Assembly (NCBI RefSeq): GCF_050589825.1
Contig: NZ_JBNGOZ010000012.1
Coordinates: 1-64,000 of the forward strand
Direction: 5' to 3'
Source of the DNA: Carboxylicivirga longa
GTDB taxonomy: Bacteria > Bacteroidota > Bacteroidia > Bacteroidales > Marinilabiliaceae
DNA length: 64,000 nucleotides
In this document: positions 19,243-27,206 of the stretch, in pieces
Layout: each line of letters begins with the position of its first letter
Position numbering within the stretch: the first letter of the stretch is position 1
Position numbers and translations under genes: made by a program
The notes under the pieces: generated by a model
Seen by the model: the letters and a program-made list of their open reading frames with translations, nothing else
The model's database searches: none
Told to the model about the DNA's origin: nothing

Positions 19243-19566
19243 ATGAGTAAAGAGAATAAAGAAGGATTGGTTGATTTTGCGATACTTAGTATGAAGTATA
19301 AGACAAAATTGACGAAGAAATTCCAAAACCGTGTTAAGTACGATGATCCGAATCCAAACCATATTTTGTCCTATATTCCGGGTACAATTTGTGAAGTATT
19401 TGTGAAAGAAGGTCAGGAGGTTCAGGAAGGCGAATCGCTTTTGATATTGGAAGCCATGAAAATGCGTAACCAGATTACCATGCCGTATACCGGCAAGGTG
19501 AAAGCGATTAAAGTATCAACGGGCGACCGGATACCCAAAAACCACCTGATGGTGGAAATCGAATAG
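19243..19566 (+). CDS. Biotin carboxyl carrier protein (biotinyl-domain)
   Basis: A 107-residue protein whose residues about 38-107 form a biotinyl domain: IPGTICEVFVKEGQEVQEGESLLILEAMKM with the biotinylated lysine in EAMKM near residue 74, then MPYTGKVKAIKVSTGDRI. The basic N-terminal 35 residues lack the long Ala/Pro linker of AccB-type carriers. It is co-transcribed with the carboxyltransferase and is its likely partner. A strong terminator ends the pair, so a biotin carboxylase subunit must be encoded elsewhere or a decarboxylase membrane subunit used. Confidence 0.9.
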   Translation: MSKENKEGLVDFAILSMKYKTKLTKKFQNRVKYDDPNPNHILSYIPGTICEVFVKEGQEVQEGESLLILEAMKMRNQITMPYTGKVKAIKVSTGDRIPKNHLMVEIE

Positions 19567-19625
19567 AAATACCAGGATATTGGTGATCGAAATTGAGGTT
19601 TCACACCAATGTTGGTCAGAAAATT

Positions 19626-19685
19626 GCAAAGTAAGCAAGTTGTTGAATTCTATTTTTCAATACTTCGCTTACTTTGCTTTTTTTA
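19626..19685. terminator. Bidirectional terminator
   Basis: GCAAAGTAAGC (19626-19636) pairs perfectly with GCTTACTTTGC (19667-19677), with further pairing inside (AAGT..TTGAA / TTCAA..ACTT) and TTTTTTTT after it, directly against the ispE stop. It closes the carboxylase pair and, on the other strand, ispE. Confidence 0.85.
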
Positions 19686-20501
19686 TTAGAGTACCTTGCT
19701 CCAGCTGAATAGTCCTTCATAAGCCGGCAACTCGGGTTGCTTCCTGAAAAAGCCATATACTGCAGAGCCACTTCCCGACATGGCTGCATACTCAGCACCG
19801 GCCTCATACATATCATGCTTCAGCTTCCCGATGATGGGATATTGTGCAAATACCGATTTTTCAAAATCATTTTTGATGTGGTGCTTCCACTGAGCCAGGG
19901 GTAGCTTAATTAGTTCTTTCAATGATTGTGAGGATTGCCGGGGTACAATGCCTGCAAAGGCCTCAGGTGTGCTCACATGTACCGGTGGCTTTAGTAGTGC
20001 AATATGGTAGCCTTTTAAATTCATTTCGAGGGGCTCAAGGATTTCACCGATACCCGTGGCGTAAGCTGGTTGATTATTGATAAAAAAGGGACAATCAGCA
20101 CCCAAACGAGTGGCTAGAGCATGCAGTTGAACCTTGGATAGCCCCAGCTTAAATTCTTTGTTCAGCAGCTTCAGCATAAAGGCACCATCGGCTGATCCAC
20201 CACCCAATCCGGCACCAAAGGGAATTTGCTTATGCAGGTGTATATGGATAGGGGGCAGCACTTTTTCCTCTTTTAATAATTTAAGGGCCTTAATGCAGAT
20301 GTTTTCATCCACGGGGGCGTCTACCTCAATGCCTGAGTTGCTATAGGTGTAGGGTGTGTTAGCCTCTTCTGCAATAACAGCTTCCAAGGCATCGCTTAAG
20401 GGTATGGGATAAAAAATGGTTTCCAGATTGTGGTAACCATCGGCCCTTTTTTCTGTAATGTTGAGGCCAATGTTAATTTTGGCATTGGGGTAGCAAATCA
20501 T
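19686..20501 (-). CDS. ispE: 4-diphosphocytidyl-2-C-methyl-D-erythritol kinase
   Basis: GHMP-family kinase of the non-mevalonate (MEP) isoprenoid pathway; phosphorylates the 2-OH of CDP-methylerythritol with ATP. Motifs: PNAKINIGLNITEKRADGYH at the start, the phosphate loop PFGAGLGGGSADGAFML (about 93-109), GADCPFFI (about 132) and the C-terminal AAMSGSGSAVYGFF (about 240). At 271 residues it is of normal length. Divergent from dnaB. Confidence 0.96.
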   Translation of the reverse strand: MICYPNAKINIGLNITEKRADGYHNLETIFYPIPLSDALEAVIAEEANTPYTYSNSGIEVDAPVDENICIKALKLLKEEKVLPPIHIHLHKQIPFGAGLGGGSADGAFMLKLLNKEFKLGLSKVQLHALATRLGADCPFFINNQPAYATGIGEILEPLEMNLKGYHIALLKPPVHVSTPEAFAGIVPRQSSQSLKELIKLPLAQWKHHIKNDFEKSVFAQYPIIGKLKHDMYEAGAEYAAMSGSGSAVYGFFRKQPELPAYEGLFSWSKVL

Positions 20502-20679
20502 AGTTTTATGTATTTATTGCAAAGAAATAGCTAATTGCTGAGTTTTTAAAATTTACCGTACACGTATGCAGTCTGTTATATTGCCTTTTGTGATACTTGT
20601 AATTGATTGATAGTTAGTTGTATTGTGTGTTCTGAAAAGGAAAGTAGCGTAATCATGCCGGTGCTTTGCCCGCAATTAG

Positions 20680-20687
20680 TATCTTTG
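20680..20687 (+). promoter_or_regulatory. -7 box of dnaB
   Basis: TATCTTTG matches TAnnTTTG and would give a leader of about 20 bases to the dnaB ATG. No well-spaced -33 TTG was found, so the call is partial. Confidence 0.4.
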
Positions 20688-20714
20688 TAATTCTGAATTT
20701 TTCCGAAATTATAT

Positions 20715-22268
20715 ATGGCCGATAATAGGTATTCAAATAGAAGAAAGCCCATGCCTGGCATTGAAATGGGTAAATTGCCACCCCAAGTTACCGATCTGGA
20801 GGAGGCGGTGTTAGGGGCACTGTTGCTCGAGAAAGAAGCCTTTCTTAATGTATCAGAACTCCTCAAACCCGATCATTTTTATAAAGAGGCGCATCAGCAT
20901 ATTTATAAAGCCATCATGGACCTTGAGTCGCATGAGCAGCCGGTGGATATGTTAACGGTGACGCAGCAGCTTAAAAAAATGGGTAAGCTGGAGGAGGTAG
21001 GCGGTGCTTTTTACATTACCCAGCTCACCGGCAAGGTGGCTTCGGCTGCCCACGTTGAATACCATGCGCGCATTATCTGGCAAAAGTATTTGCAGCGTCA
21101 GATGATTCATATTTCCAGTGACTTGCAGAGCAAAGCCTACGATGATGGTATTGATGTGAATGATTTGCTGGAAGAAGCAGAGAGTACCTTTTTTATGCTG
21201 TCGCAGGGCAGCATGAAGCGCGATGCCACGCAGATTAATCCCGTTATTCAGGATGCCATTGACCGTATTAAGGCGGCCTCGGAACGTACCGATGGTATGA
21301 GTGGTACGCCTTCGGGTTTTGCTGCACTCGACCGTATTACGTCGGGCTGGCAGGGTTCTGCACTGATTATTATTGCCGCCCGTCCGGCCATGGGTAAAAC
21401 GGCTTTTGTATTGTCCATGACACGGCAGATGGCTCTTAACCATAAAATACCGGTGGCCATTTTTTCGCTGGAGATGTCCAACGTAGAACTGGTGAACCGT
21501 TTGATTGTGTCAGAGACCGAACTGTCGGCCGATAAGATTAAAAAGGGATCGCTGGCACCCTACGAGTGGGAACAGCTGGACCATAAGATTCAGAATCTCA
21601 TTGATGCTCCTATTTTTGTGGATGACACGGCCGGTCTGTCGGTGTTTGAGCTGCGTGCCAAGTGTCGCCGCCTGAAGAAACAGCATGATATACAATGTGT
21701 GATTATTGACTACCTGCAGCTGATGAATGCGAGTGGTATGAATCCGGGCTCACGTCAGGAAGAGGTAAGTTTGATATCGCGTAACCTAAAGGGACTCGCA
21801 AAAGAACTGGATGTGCCCATCATCGCCCTGTCGCAGCTTAACCGGGGTGTTGAAGGACGTGCCGGTGCAGAGGGAAAACGCCCGCAGCTGTCCGATCTGC
21901 GTGAATCGGGTGCCATTGAGCAGGATGCCGATATGGTGTGTTTTATTCACCGTCCGGAGTATTACCGTATCACCGAAGACGAACAGGGTAACTCATTGAT
22001 TGGGCTGGCCGAGATTATCATTGCTAAGCACCGTGCCGGTCCTACTGCCGATGTACGCCTGCGATTCCGTGCCGAGCTGGCTCGTTTTCAGGATCTGGAA
22101 GATACAGAGTTTGATGATGGAGGCTTTGGACAGAGTGCGCCCTCGCAGACCTTTGGTTCTAAAATGAACCAGCTGAGCGATGGGGGAGGTGCACCGGTGT
22201 CGTCCGGAGGTCAGCATCTGCCCGAATTTCCCGAAGGACCAGGCTTTAATAGTGACGTGCCGTTTTAA
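20715..22268 (+). CDS. dnaB: Replicative DNA helicase DnaB
   Basis: Hexameric helicase that opens the chromosome fork. The N-terminal DnaB domain (about 15-120: QVTDLEEAVLGALLLEKEAF) and the RecA-like C-terminal domain are complete: Walker A ARPAMGKTAF (about 221-230), Walker B VIIDYLQLM (about 331-339), and LRESGAIEQDADMVCFIHRPEYY (about 396-418). The last 45 residues are a low-complexity Gly/Ser/Gln tail that ends SDVPF, reminiscent of the tip of single-stranded DNA-binding proteins. At 517 residues it matches Bacteroidota DnaB. Confidence 0.97.
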   Translation: MADNRYSNRRKPMPGIEMGKLPPQVTDLEEAVLGALLLEKEAFLNVSELLKPDHFYKEAHQHIYKAIMDLESHEQPVDMLTVTQQLKKMGKLEEVGGAFYITQLTGKVASAAHVEYHARIIWQKYLQRQMIHISSDLQSKAYDDGIDVNDLLEEAESTFFMLSQGSMKRDATQINPVIQDAIDRIKAASERTDGMSGTPSGFAALDRITSGWQGSALIIIAARPAMGKTAFVLSMTRQMALNHKIPVAIFSLEMSNVELVNRLIVSETELSADKIKKGSLAPYEWEQLDHKIQNLIDAPIFVDDTAGLSVFELRAKCRRLKKQHDIQCVIIDYLQLMNASGMNPGSRQEEVSLISRNLKGLAKELDVPIIALSQLNRGVEGRAGAEGKRPQLSDLRESGAIEQDADMVCFIHRPEYYRITEDEQGNSLIGLAEIIIAKHRAGPTADVRLRFRAELARFQDLEDTEFDDGGFGQSAPSQTFGSKMNQLSDGGGAPVSSGGQHLPEFPEGPGFNSDVPF

Positions 22269-22305
22269 AAAGATTGGCTTTTACGCAGTGTCCGGGAGTA
22301 CTATG

Positions 22306-23952
22306 TTAATACAGGTCTTCTCTGATGATCTTGTTCTCACGCTGTCGGCGCAGGTGATTTTGAGCCTGTTCTGCGCTCATGCCTTTTTCACTCATGTAGA
22401 GAGATATTAAGGTTTGTTTCACCTGATCGCCCATGCCGTTGTGGCCACAGAGGTAAATAAGGGCACCGTTGTCAAGCCAAGTCATCAGGCGATCTTTATA
22501 TTCGCTTAGGCGATGCTGCACGTATTCTTTATTCTCCTGATCGCGCGAAAAGGCGGTGTTAAGAAAAGCCAGTGTATTGTTTTTATAGAAAGAAATGAGT
22601 TCGTCTTCGTATAAAAAGTCGTGTGCCTGCTGTTTATCGCCCCATATCAGCCAGGCCTTATTTTTAATACCCTGTGCCTCCATATCCTGCAAGAAAGCCC
22701 GGTAAGGAGCGATACCCGTGCCAACGCCAATGAATATCACCGGTGTTGAACTATCTCCAGGCAAGTGGAAATCGGGGTTGCTCACCAGGCGGAAGTGAAC
22801 GGTGGCGCCTTCTTCCAGTCCCTCATTTACATAGGTAGATCCTGCTCCTTCATATTGGCGTTTTTTATGCTGAAAACGTATTGTTTTTACCGTTAGGTCA
22901 ATTTGCTCCGGGTGGGCCTTGTAACCCGATGCGATGGAATAGTAGCGCGAATGAATGGGTTGTAGTATGCTTACAAACTCATCGGCATCCATGGGGCAGG
23001 GATAATCACTTATTAAATCGAGTATATCTGCATTGTTCAGATAGGCCCTGAGCGCCTCTTTATTGTTGTACAGATCGGCGAGGGCTTGTGCTTTGTTAAG
23101 TTTCATGTACCGCCTGAGGACCGGTCGTGTAAGCCTTGTTATCTCAAATTGACGATGAAGCAGATACTCTAAAGAGCGATTATAGGATATTAAATGCTGC
23201 GTTTCGTCCAGATTGAGTTTTTCGATAATGCGCCTGATGAGCGTGGGTGGGTTGCTTGGAATAATCTCAATGCAGTCGCCGGCGGCATATTCCACCGTAT
23301 TCTGTGTATTGTCCAGTTCTATGTGAAAGACAGCTTTTTCAACCTTTGTTTTGGTTAATTGTCTGCGGCGGATAAGTGTCGTGGCAATGCTATCGGGTTT
23401 ATCCAGTTTCAGATCTGGTTTTAGCGGGTCTTTTTTAACGTCGGCAATAGTATCATAGCTGTTTTGTATCCACTGCAGGGCGGCTTTTTTAAAATCCAGG
23501 TCACAGTCTACACGACTCATTAGGGGAATAGCTCCCAGCTTTTTCAGCTGATTATCCAGCATTTTGCCAGCACCGCAAAAGTTATCGTAGCTGGAATCGC
23601 CCAGGGCACACAGGGCATATTGCAGCCCGCTGAGCGATGGCATGTCAGGGTGTTGCAACAGTTTAAAAAAGCGGCGCGCATTGGGGGGTAATTCCCCTTC
23701 CCCATCAGTACTGATGACCAGCAGTAATTTATTTTCGGAAGGCAGACGACCAACATCATATTTTTCCATGTTATAGCATTCGCTCTCTATACCACATTGA
23801 TGGTAATACTTGTGCGCCTGCTGGGCTATTAACTGAGCGTTTCCCGTTTTGGTGCCATATAAAATAGTAAGGGGTGGACACTGGCAGTTGTTCAGAATAT
23901 TGAGGCTGAGTTGCTTTTCTTTCTTTTTAAGCAGGGTGCTGAAAAATCCCAT
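22306..23952 (-). CDS. CysJ-like NADPH flavoprotein reductase
   Basis: Diflavin reductase of the CysJ/cytochrome P450 reductase family. A flavodoxin-like FMN domain (ILYGTKTGNAQLIAQQ, CALGDSSYDNFCGAGK) is followed by the FAD domain (RYYSIASG) and the NADPH domain (IGVGTGIAPYRAFLQDME, then IYLCGHNGMGDQV). It should carry electrons from NADPH through FAD and FMN to an acceptor such as sulfite reductase haemoprotein, but no cysI lies near, so the partner is unknown. ATG 23952 or 23964 is more likely than 24030, whose extra residues are hydrophobic and unlike the family. Confidence 0.85.
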   Translation of the reverse strand: MGFFSTLLKKKEKQLSLNILNNCQCPPLTILYGTKTGNAQLIAQQAHKYYHQCGIESECYNMEKYDVGRLPSENKLLLVISTDGEGELPPNARRFFKLLQHPDMPSLSGLQYALCALGDSSYDNFCGAGKMLDNQLKKLGAIPLMSRVDCDLDFKKAALQWIQNSYDTIADVKKDPLKPDLKLDKPDSIATTLIRRRQLTKTKVEKAVFHIELDNTQNTVEYAAGDCIEIIPSNPPTLIRRIIEKLNLDETQHLISYNRSLEYLLHRQFEITRLTRPVLRRYMKLNKAQALADLYNNKEALRAYLNNADILDLISDYPCPMDADEFVSILQPIHSRYYSIASGYKAHPEQIDLTVKTIRFQHKKRQYEGAGSTYVNEGLEEGATVHFRLVSNPDFHLPGDSSTPVIFIGVGTGIAPYRAFLQDMEAQGIKNKAWLIWGDKQQAHDFLYEDELISFYKNNTLAFLNTAFSRDQENKEYVQHRLSEYKDRLMTWLDNGALIYLCGHNGMGDQVKQTLISLYMSEKGMSAEQAQNHLRRQRENKIIREDLY

Positions 23953-24042
23953 ATCAGGATGCATTTTTTTATCTAATAAATAATGAAGGATGATGATCCC
24001 TATTCCAGCCTTATTAACAACTCCGGGCAATAAAATGTTTGT

Positions 24043-24810
24043 CTAACGTGCCATCCATCTCTTAAATCTGGAGGCTTTTTCGCTTGAAATAATCACTTCG
24101 TTATTGGTAGGCGGATCCAGCTTTAACTTCAACTTGCTTTTGGCATACAATTGGGCTTCAACAATGGATGTGATATTGACGATGAATTTACGGTTTACCC
24201 TATAAAATAGGTGCGGGTTAAGTTCTTCCCTCAACTGCTCCAATGTATGGTTAACGGCGTAATTGTGGCCGTTGTGGGCACAGATATAAACGCCTCTGTT
24301 TTCGGCGTAAATATAGGCCACATCCTTAGCAGGTATGGATTTTATCTTGTCGCGATAGTGTACCAGGAAACGCTCGCGGTAATGAGCTTGATCAGTTTGT
24401 TGGGCAATGGATTTCCCTAATAATTGATAATCAATATCTATTGTGTTTTTCTTTTGATATTGCTTTCTAAACTTCTCGATGGCCGCTTCTAATTTATCTG
24501 AGCCGATGGGTTTTAACAGGTAGCCAATGCTGTTTTGATCAAAGGCCTGTATAGCATATTCATCGTAAGCAGTTGTGAAAATGATAGGGCTTGCTATGCT
24601 TGTATCCTCAAATATTTCAAAGCCATTGCCATCGGAGAGGTGGATATCTAAAAAGATAAGATCAACACTTTGATTCTTCAGAAAGTCGATACTTGAAGCA
24701 ACTGAATCAATCGTACTGACGATGTTAAAATCGGGAGCAAGGTTTTCCAGCAAGGCTTTTAGCTTGCGTGCTGAAGGCATCTCATCTTCAATAATTAAAA
24801 CATTAATCAT
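24043..24810 (-). CDS. LytTR-type response regulator
   Basis: Two-domain response regulator of 255 residues. The receiver domain (1-120) has the acidic pair DE near residue 8, the phosphorylated Asp in LIFLDIHLSDGNG near 55, and the Lys in LLKPIGSDKL near 103. The C-terminal LytTR DNA-binding domain (about 155-255) has the usual VAYIYAENRGVYI and FYRVNRKFIVNI blocks. Its ATG overlaps the end of the sensor kinase gene, marking a cognate pair at the tail of the efflux operon. Confidence 0.94.
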   Translation of the reverse strand: MINVLIIEDEMPSARKLKALLENLAPDFNIVSTIDSVASSIDFLKNQSVDLIFLDIHLSDGNGFEIFEDTSIASPIIFTTAYDEYAIQAFDQNSIGYLLKPIGSDKLEAAIEKFRKQYQKKNTIDIDYQLLGKSIAQQTDQAHYRERFLVHYRDKIKSIPAKDVAYIYAENRGVYICAHNGHNYAVNHTLEQLREELNPHLFYRVNRKFIVNITSIVEAQLYAKSKLKLKLDPPTNNEVIISSEKASRFKRWMAR

Positions 24811-25858
24811 CGCAACTTAAAATTAAAGGGATTTGAGCAATATACTTATCGTTTTGTATCGCAAAAACAGGGGCTTCGCAATTTAGTAATTGAAATTTTT
24901 CTATGAGGTTTTGTTGTCCTGTTTGTGTTGATATTTCTTTTTGATTCTTGATTTGCAGGTTGTTTTTGATAATTAAGTAATCGTCTTTGCTTTTGATTGT
25001 CAGGGATAAGGGGTGTTTTTTTGATATGATATTGTGTTTAATAACATTCTCCACAATTACTTGCAGTGTCAGCGGTGGTATAAGGTGATGATGGCATTGT
25101 TCGTTAACCTGCACTGCATAGTGAAAACCCTCTTCAAATCTGAATTTATATAAATTCAGGTAGGTTGTGATAAACTCAAGTTCATCTTTCACGGTTACTA
25201 AATTCTGTTTATTGATGGACAGTACATAGCGGTATATGCTGGCAAAATCCTGAATAAAACGGTCAGCCTTCTCAGTGCTTTCGTAAATTAGGGATGAAAG
25301 AACGCTAAGGTTATTGAATAAGAAATGATGATCGAGTTGTTCCTTTAAGGCAGCATATTTCGATACCATCTGTTTCTTTTCAATATTCGCCAGCTTAACT
25401 TCCAGCTCATTCCGCTCTTCTGTTGCCACAATCATTTCCACCACCACCATTAGCAGCACGCTAATCATCAGCGGCATAATGAATATCATTATCTTAAATT
25501 TGTCATCGTGCTTGTGTTCGGGTATCCACCCCTTGTTAAGGGCTAAATTAATTAGTGAGATTACCAAAACGGGGAAGGCAATGGCGATGAAAAAATCAAT
25601 GAGAGAGCGGATGAACCAATTGCGTTTCCAAGGATAGCTTGTATTTAGCTTTCGGATTACCCAATTATAAAAGTATACCACAATAAGGGCTTCCAAAAAG
25701 CCAATGGCCATTCGTTCGTAGGGTATTTGGCTGATTTCGCCCAGGGTGTGAAACTGAAATACCACCGTTAAAATAATGGAAATGCTGGTTATGCCCAGCA
25801 GTATAAAGGGCGTTAATAATAGCTTTAATCGCTTGGCTTTGATCAGTGGTTTATTCAT
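24803..25858 (-). CDS. Sensor histidine kinase, LytS/YehU-like (PF06580)
   Basis: Membrane kinase of 351 residues with four hydrophobic segments (about 10-32, 45-65, 85-108, 125-148), a short coiled coil (residues about 150-175) and the His_kinase motif QLDHHFLFNNLSVLSSL (His about 196-197). The C-terminal ATPase region is short but has VIVENVIKHN (N box). There is no periplasmic sensing domain, so the signal is probably met in the membrane. It overlaps both the TolC gene upstream (8 bases) and the LytTR regulator downstream (8 bases). Confidence 0.92.
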   Translation of the reverse strand: MNKPLIKAKRLKLLLTPFILLGITSISIILTVVFQFHTLGEISQIPYERMAIGFLEALIVVYFYNWVIRKLNTSYPWKRNWFIRSLIDFFIAIAFPVLVISLINLALNKGWIPEHKHDDKFKIMIFIMPLMISVLLMVVVEMIVATEERNELEVKLANIEKKQMVSKYAALKEQLDHHFLFNNLSVLSSLIYESTEKADRFIQDFASIYRYVLSINKQNLVTVKDELEFITTYLNLYKFRFEEGFHYAVQVNEQCHHHLIPPLTLQVIVENVIKHNIISKKHPLSLTIKSKDDYLIIKNNLQIKNQKEISTQTGQQNLIEKFQLLNCEAPVFAIQNDKYIAQIPLILSCDD

Positions 25859-27206
25859 CGCTGCTTTCTTGAATGAGTCTGCCGCTTAGCTGTAATAGAT
25901 AAAACTCAGCTACCTTAGCAGTGTATTGGGCATCGCTGTATTGCACTGCTACCCGCAACAGGTTTTGCTGTGCCGTTCTAAACTCAATGGAAGTAACCCT
26001 CCCCAAGGCAAACATTTCCTGCGTTTGGGTAAAGTTAAGATGGGCCTGCTCCAGGCTGCTCTCCTGCAGTTCAACAATGCGGCGCTTGTAAATATAATCG
26101 GTGTAGGCATTGGAGGCATCGCGTTCTACCTGCGACTTAAGCTGGCGGGTACGTTCCTGCTGACTGATATAGTCCAGACGCGCATTTTTTTCGCGTGTGC
26201 GCTGCTGCCGACCGTTGAATACATTGAAGTTTAATGATACACCCACTTTAGGTCCTTGTGTTTGGTTATACAATAGCTGACCCGCATCGTTATCGGTGCG
26301 GTTGTAGCTATACTGCCCGTAGGCCGCTAATGTAGGGTATTTTTTTGCATCGGTGATTTTAATGTCCAGATTACTGATTTGTTCCTGTTGTTGTTGTGCC
26401 ATCAGCCCGGCGTTGTTCATTAGGGCATCGGTAATAACAGCATCAGACTCAAAATCGTTGCGATAGGAGATGCTGTTATCCACTTCATATACCTGATGGA
26501 TGGGTACGCCCAATGTCATGTTCAGGTTTTTGCGACTCTGGATAAAGCTTTGCTCAGTTTGCAGCACTGTAGTACTATCGTTATTCATATCCACCTCGGC
26601 GTTGAGTACCGCCAGCTGGTTAACCTGACCATAGGCTTTCTGATCTAACGTTTTTTGGTAACGTTCGCGCGAGATGCGCATGGATTCCCTGGCTAGATTC
26701 AAGTTTTGCTGTGCACGACAAACCTGGTAGTATTGCTGAGCTACTTCAATAATAGTGGCTTCGGTCTGTTGCCTTAAAACGGTTTCCTGCAGCAGGTCGT
26801 TGCTTTTTAATTTTTTGTAAGTATAGATATTGCCAAAGCCATCGAACAAGGTATAGTCGATGCGAGCTGCTGCATTGTAGTTGCTTGAGACAGCACCATC
26901 GGCTTCAATAATGGTACCTGTGCCTCCATTGTTAATCTCCATCTCGGTATCGTTACTCGAATAGCTGGCACCTCCGTTGACACTTAGCGAAGGGAGCAGG
27001 CCTGCGTTACCCGCAGTGCTGCTATTTCTGGCTTTCTGACGCTGGGCGTGGGTAATCTTTATGTCATAATTATTCACCATTGCTATTTCAATGGCTTTTT
27101 GAAGAGTTAATTGCAGGCTGCTATCCGGCACAGACTGTGCCCGGGTAATTAGGGTGCTTAGCAATATAGTAAGGGTGTATAATATTCTAGTCTTCATATT
27201 CTTCAA
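25851..27206 (-). CDS. TolC-family outer-membrane channel
   Basis: Outer-membrane efflux protein of 451 residues with a signal peptide (about 1-23, TRAQS) and two repeats of the OEP domain; the first repeat opens LQKAIEIAMVNNYDIKITHAQRQKARN and the second has PTLAAYGQYSYNRTD and VGVSLNFNVFNG. Long helical coiled coils make the periplasmic tunnel. It overlaps the RND gene by 20 bases and completes a tripartite pump with the RND protein and adaptor of the same operon. Confidence 0.93.
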   Translation of the reverse strand: MKNMKTRILYTLTILLSTLITRAQSVPDSSLQLTLQKAIEIAMVNNYDIKITHAQRQKARNSSTAGNAGLLPSLSVNGGASYSSNDTEMEINNGGTGTIIEADGAVSSNYNAAARIDYTLFDGFGNIYTYKKLKSNDLLQETVLRQQTEATIIEVAQQYYQVCRAQQNLNLARESMRISRERYQKTLDQKAYGQVNQLAVLNAEVDMNNDSTTVLQTEQSFIQSRKNLNMTLGVPIHQVYEVDNSISYRNDFESDAVITDALMNNAGLMAQQQQEQISNLDIKITDAKKYPTLAAYGQYSYNRTDNDAGQLLYNQTQGPKVGVSLNFNVFNGRQQRTREKNARLDYISQQERTRQLKSQVERDASNAYTDYIYKRRIVELQESSLEQAHLNFTQTQEMFALGRVTSIEFRTAQQNLLRVAVQYSDAQYTAKVAEFYLLQLSGRLIQESSDE

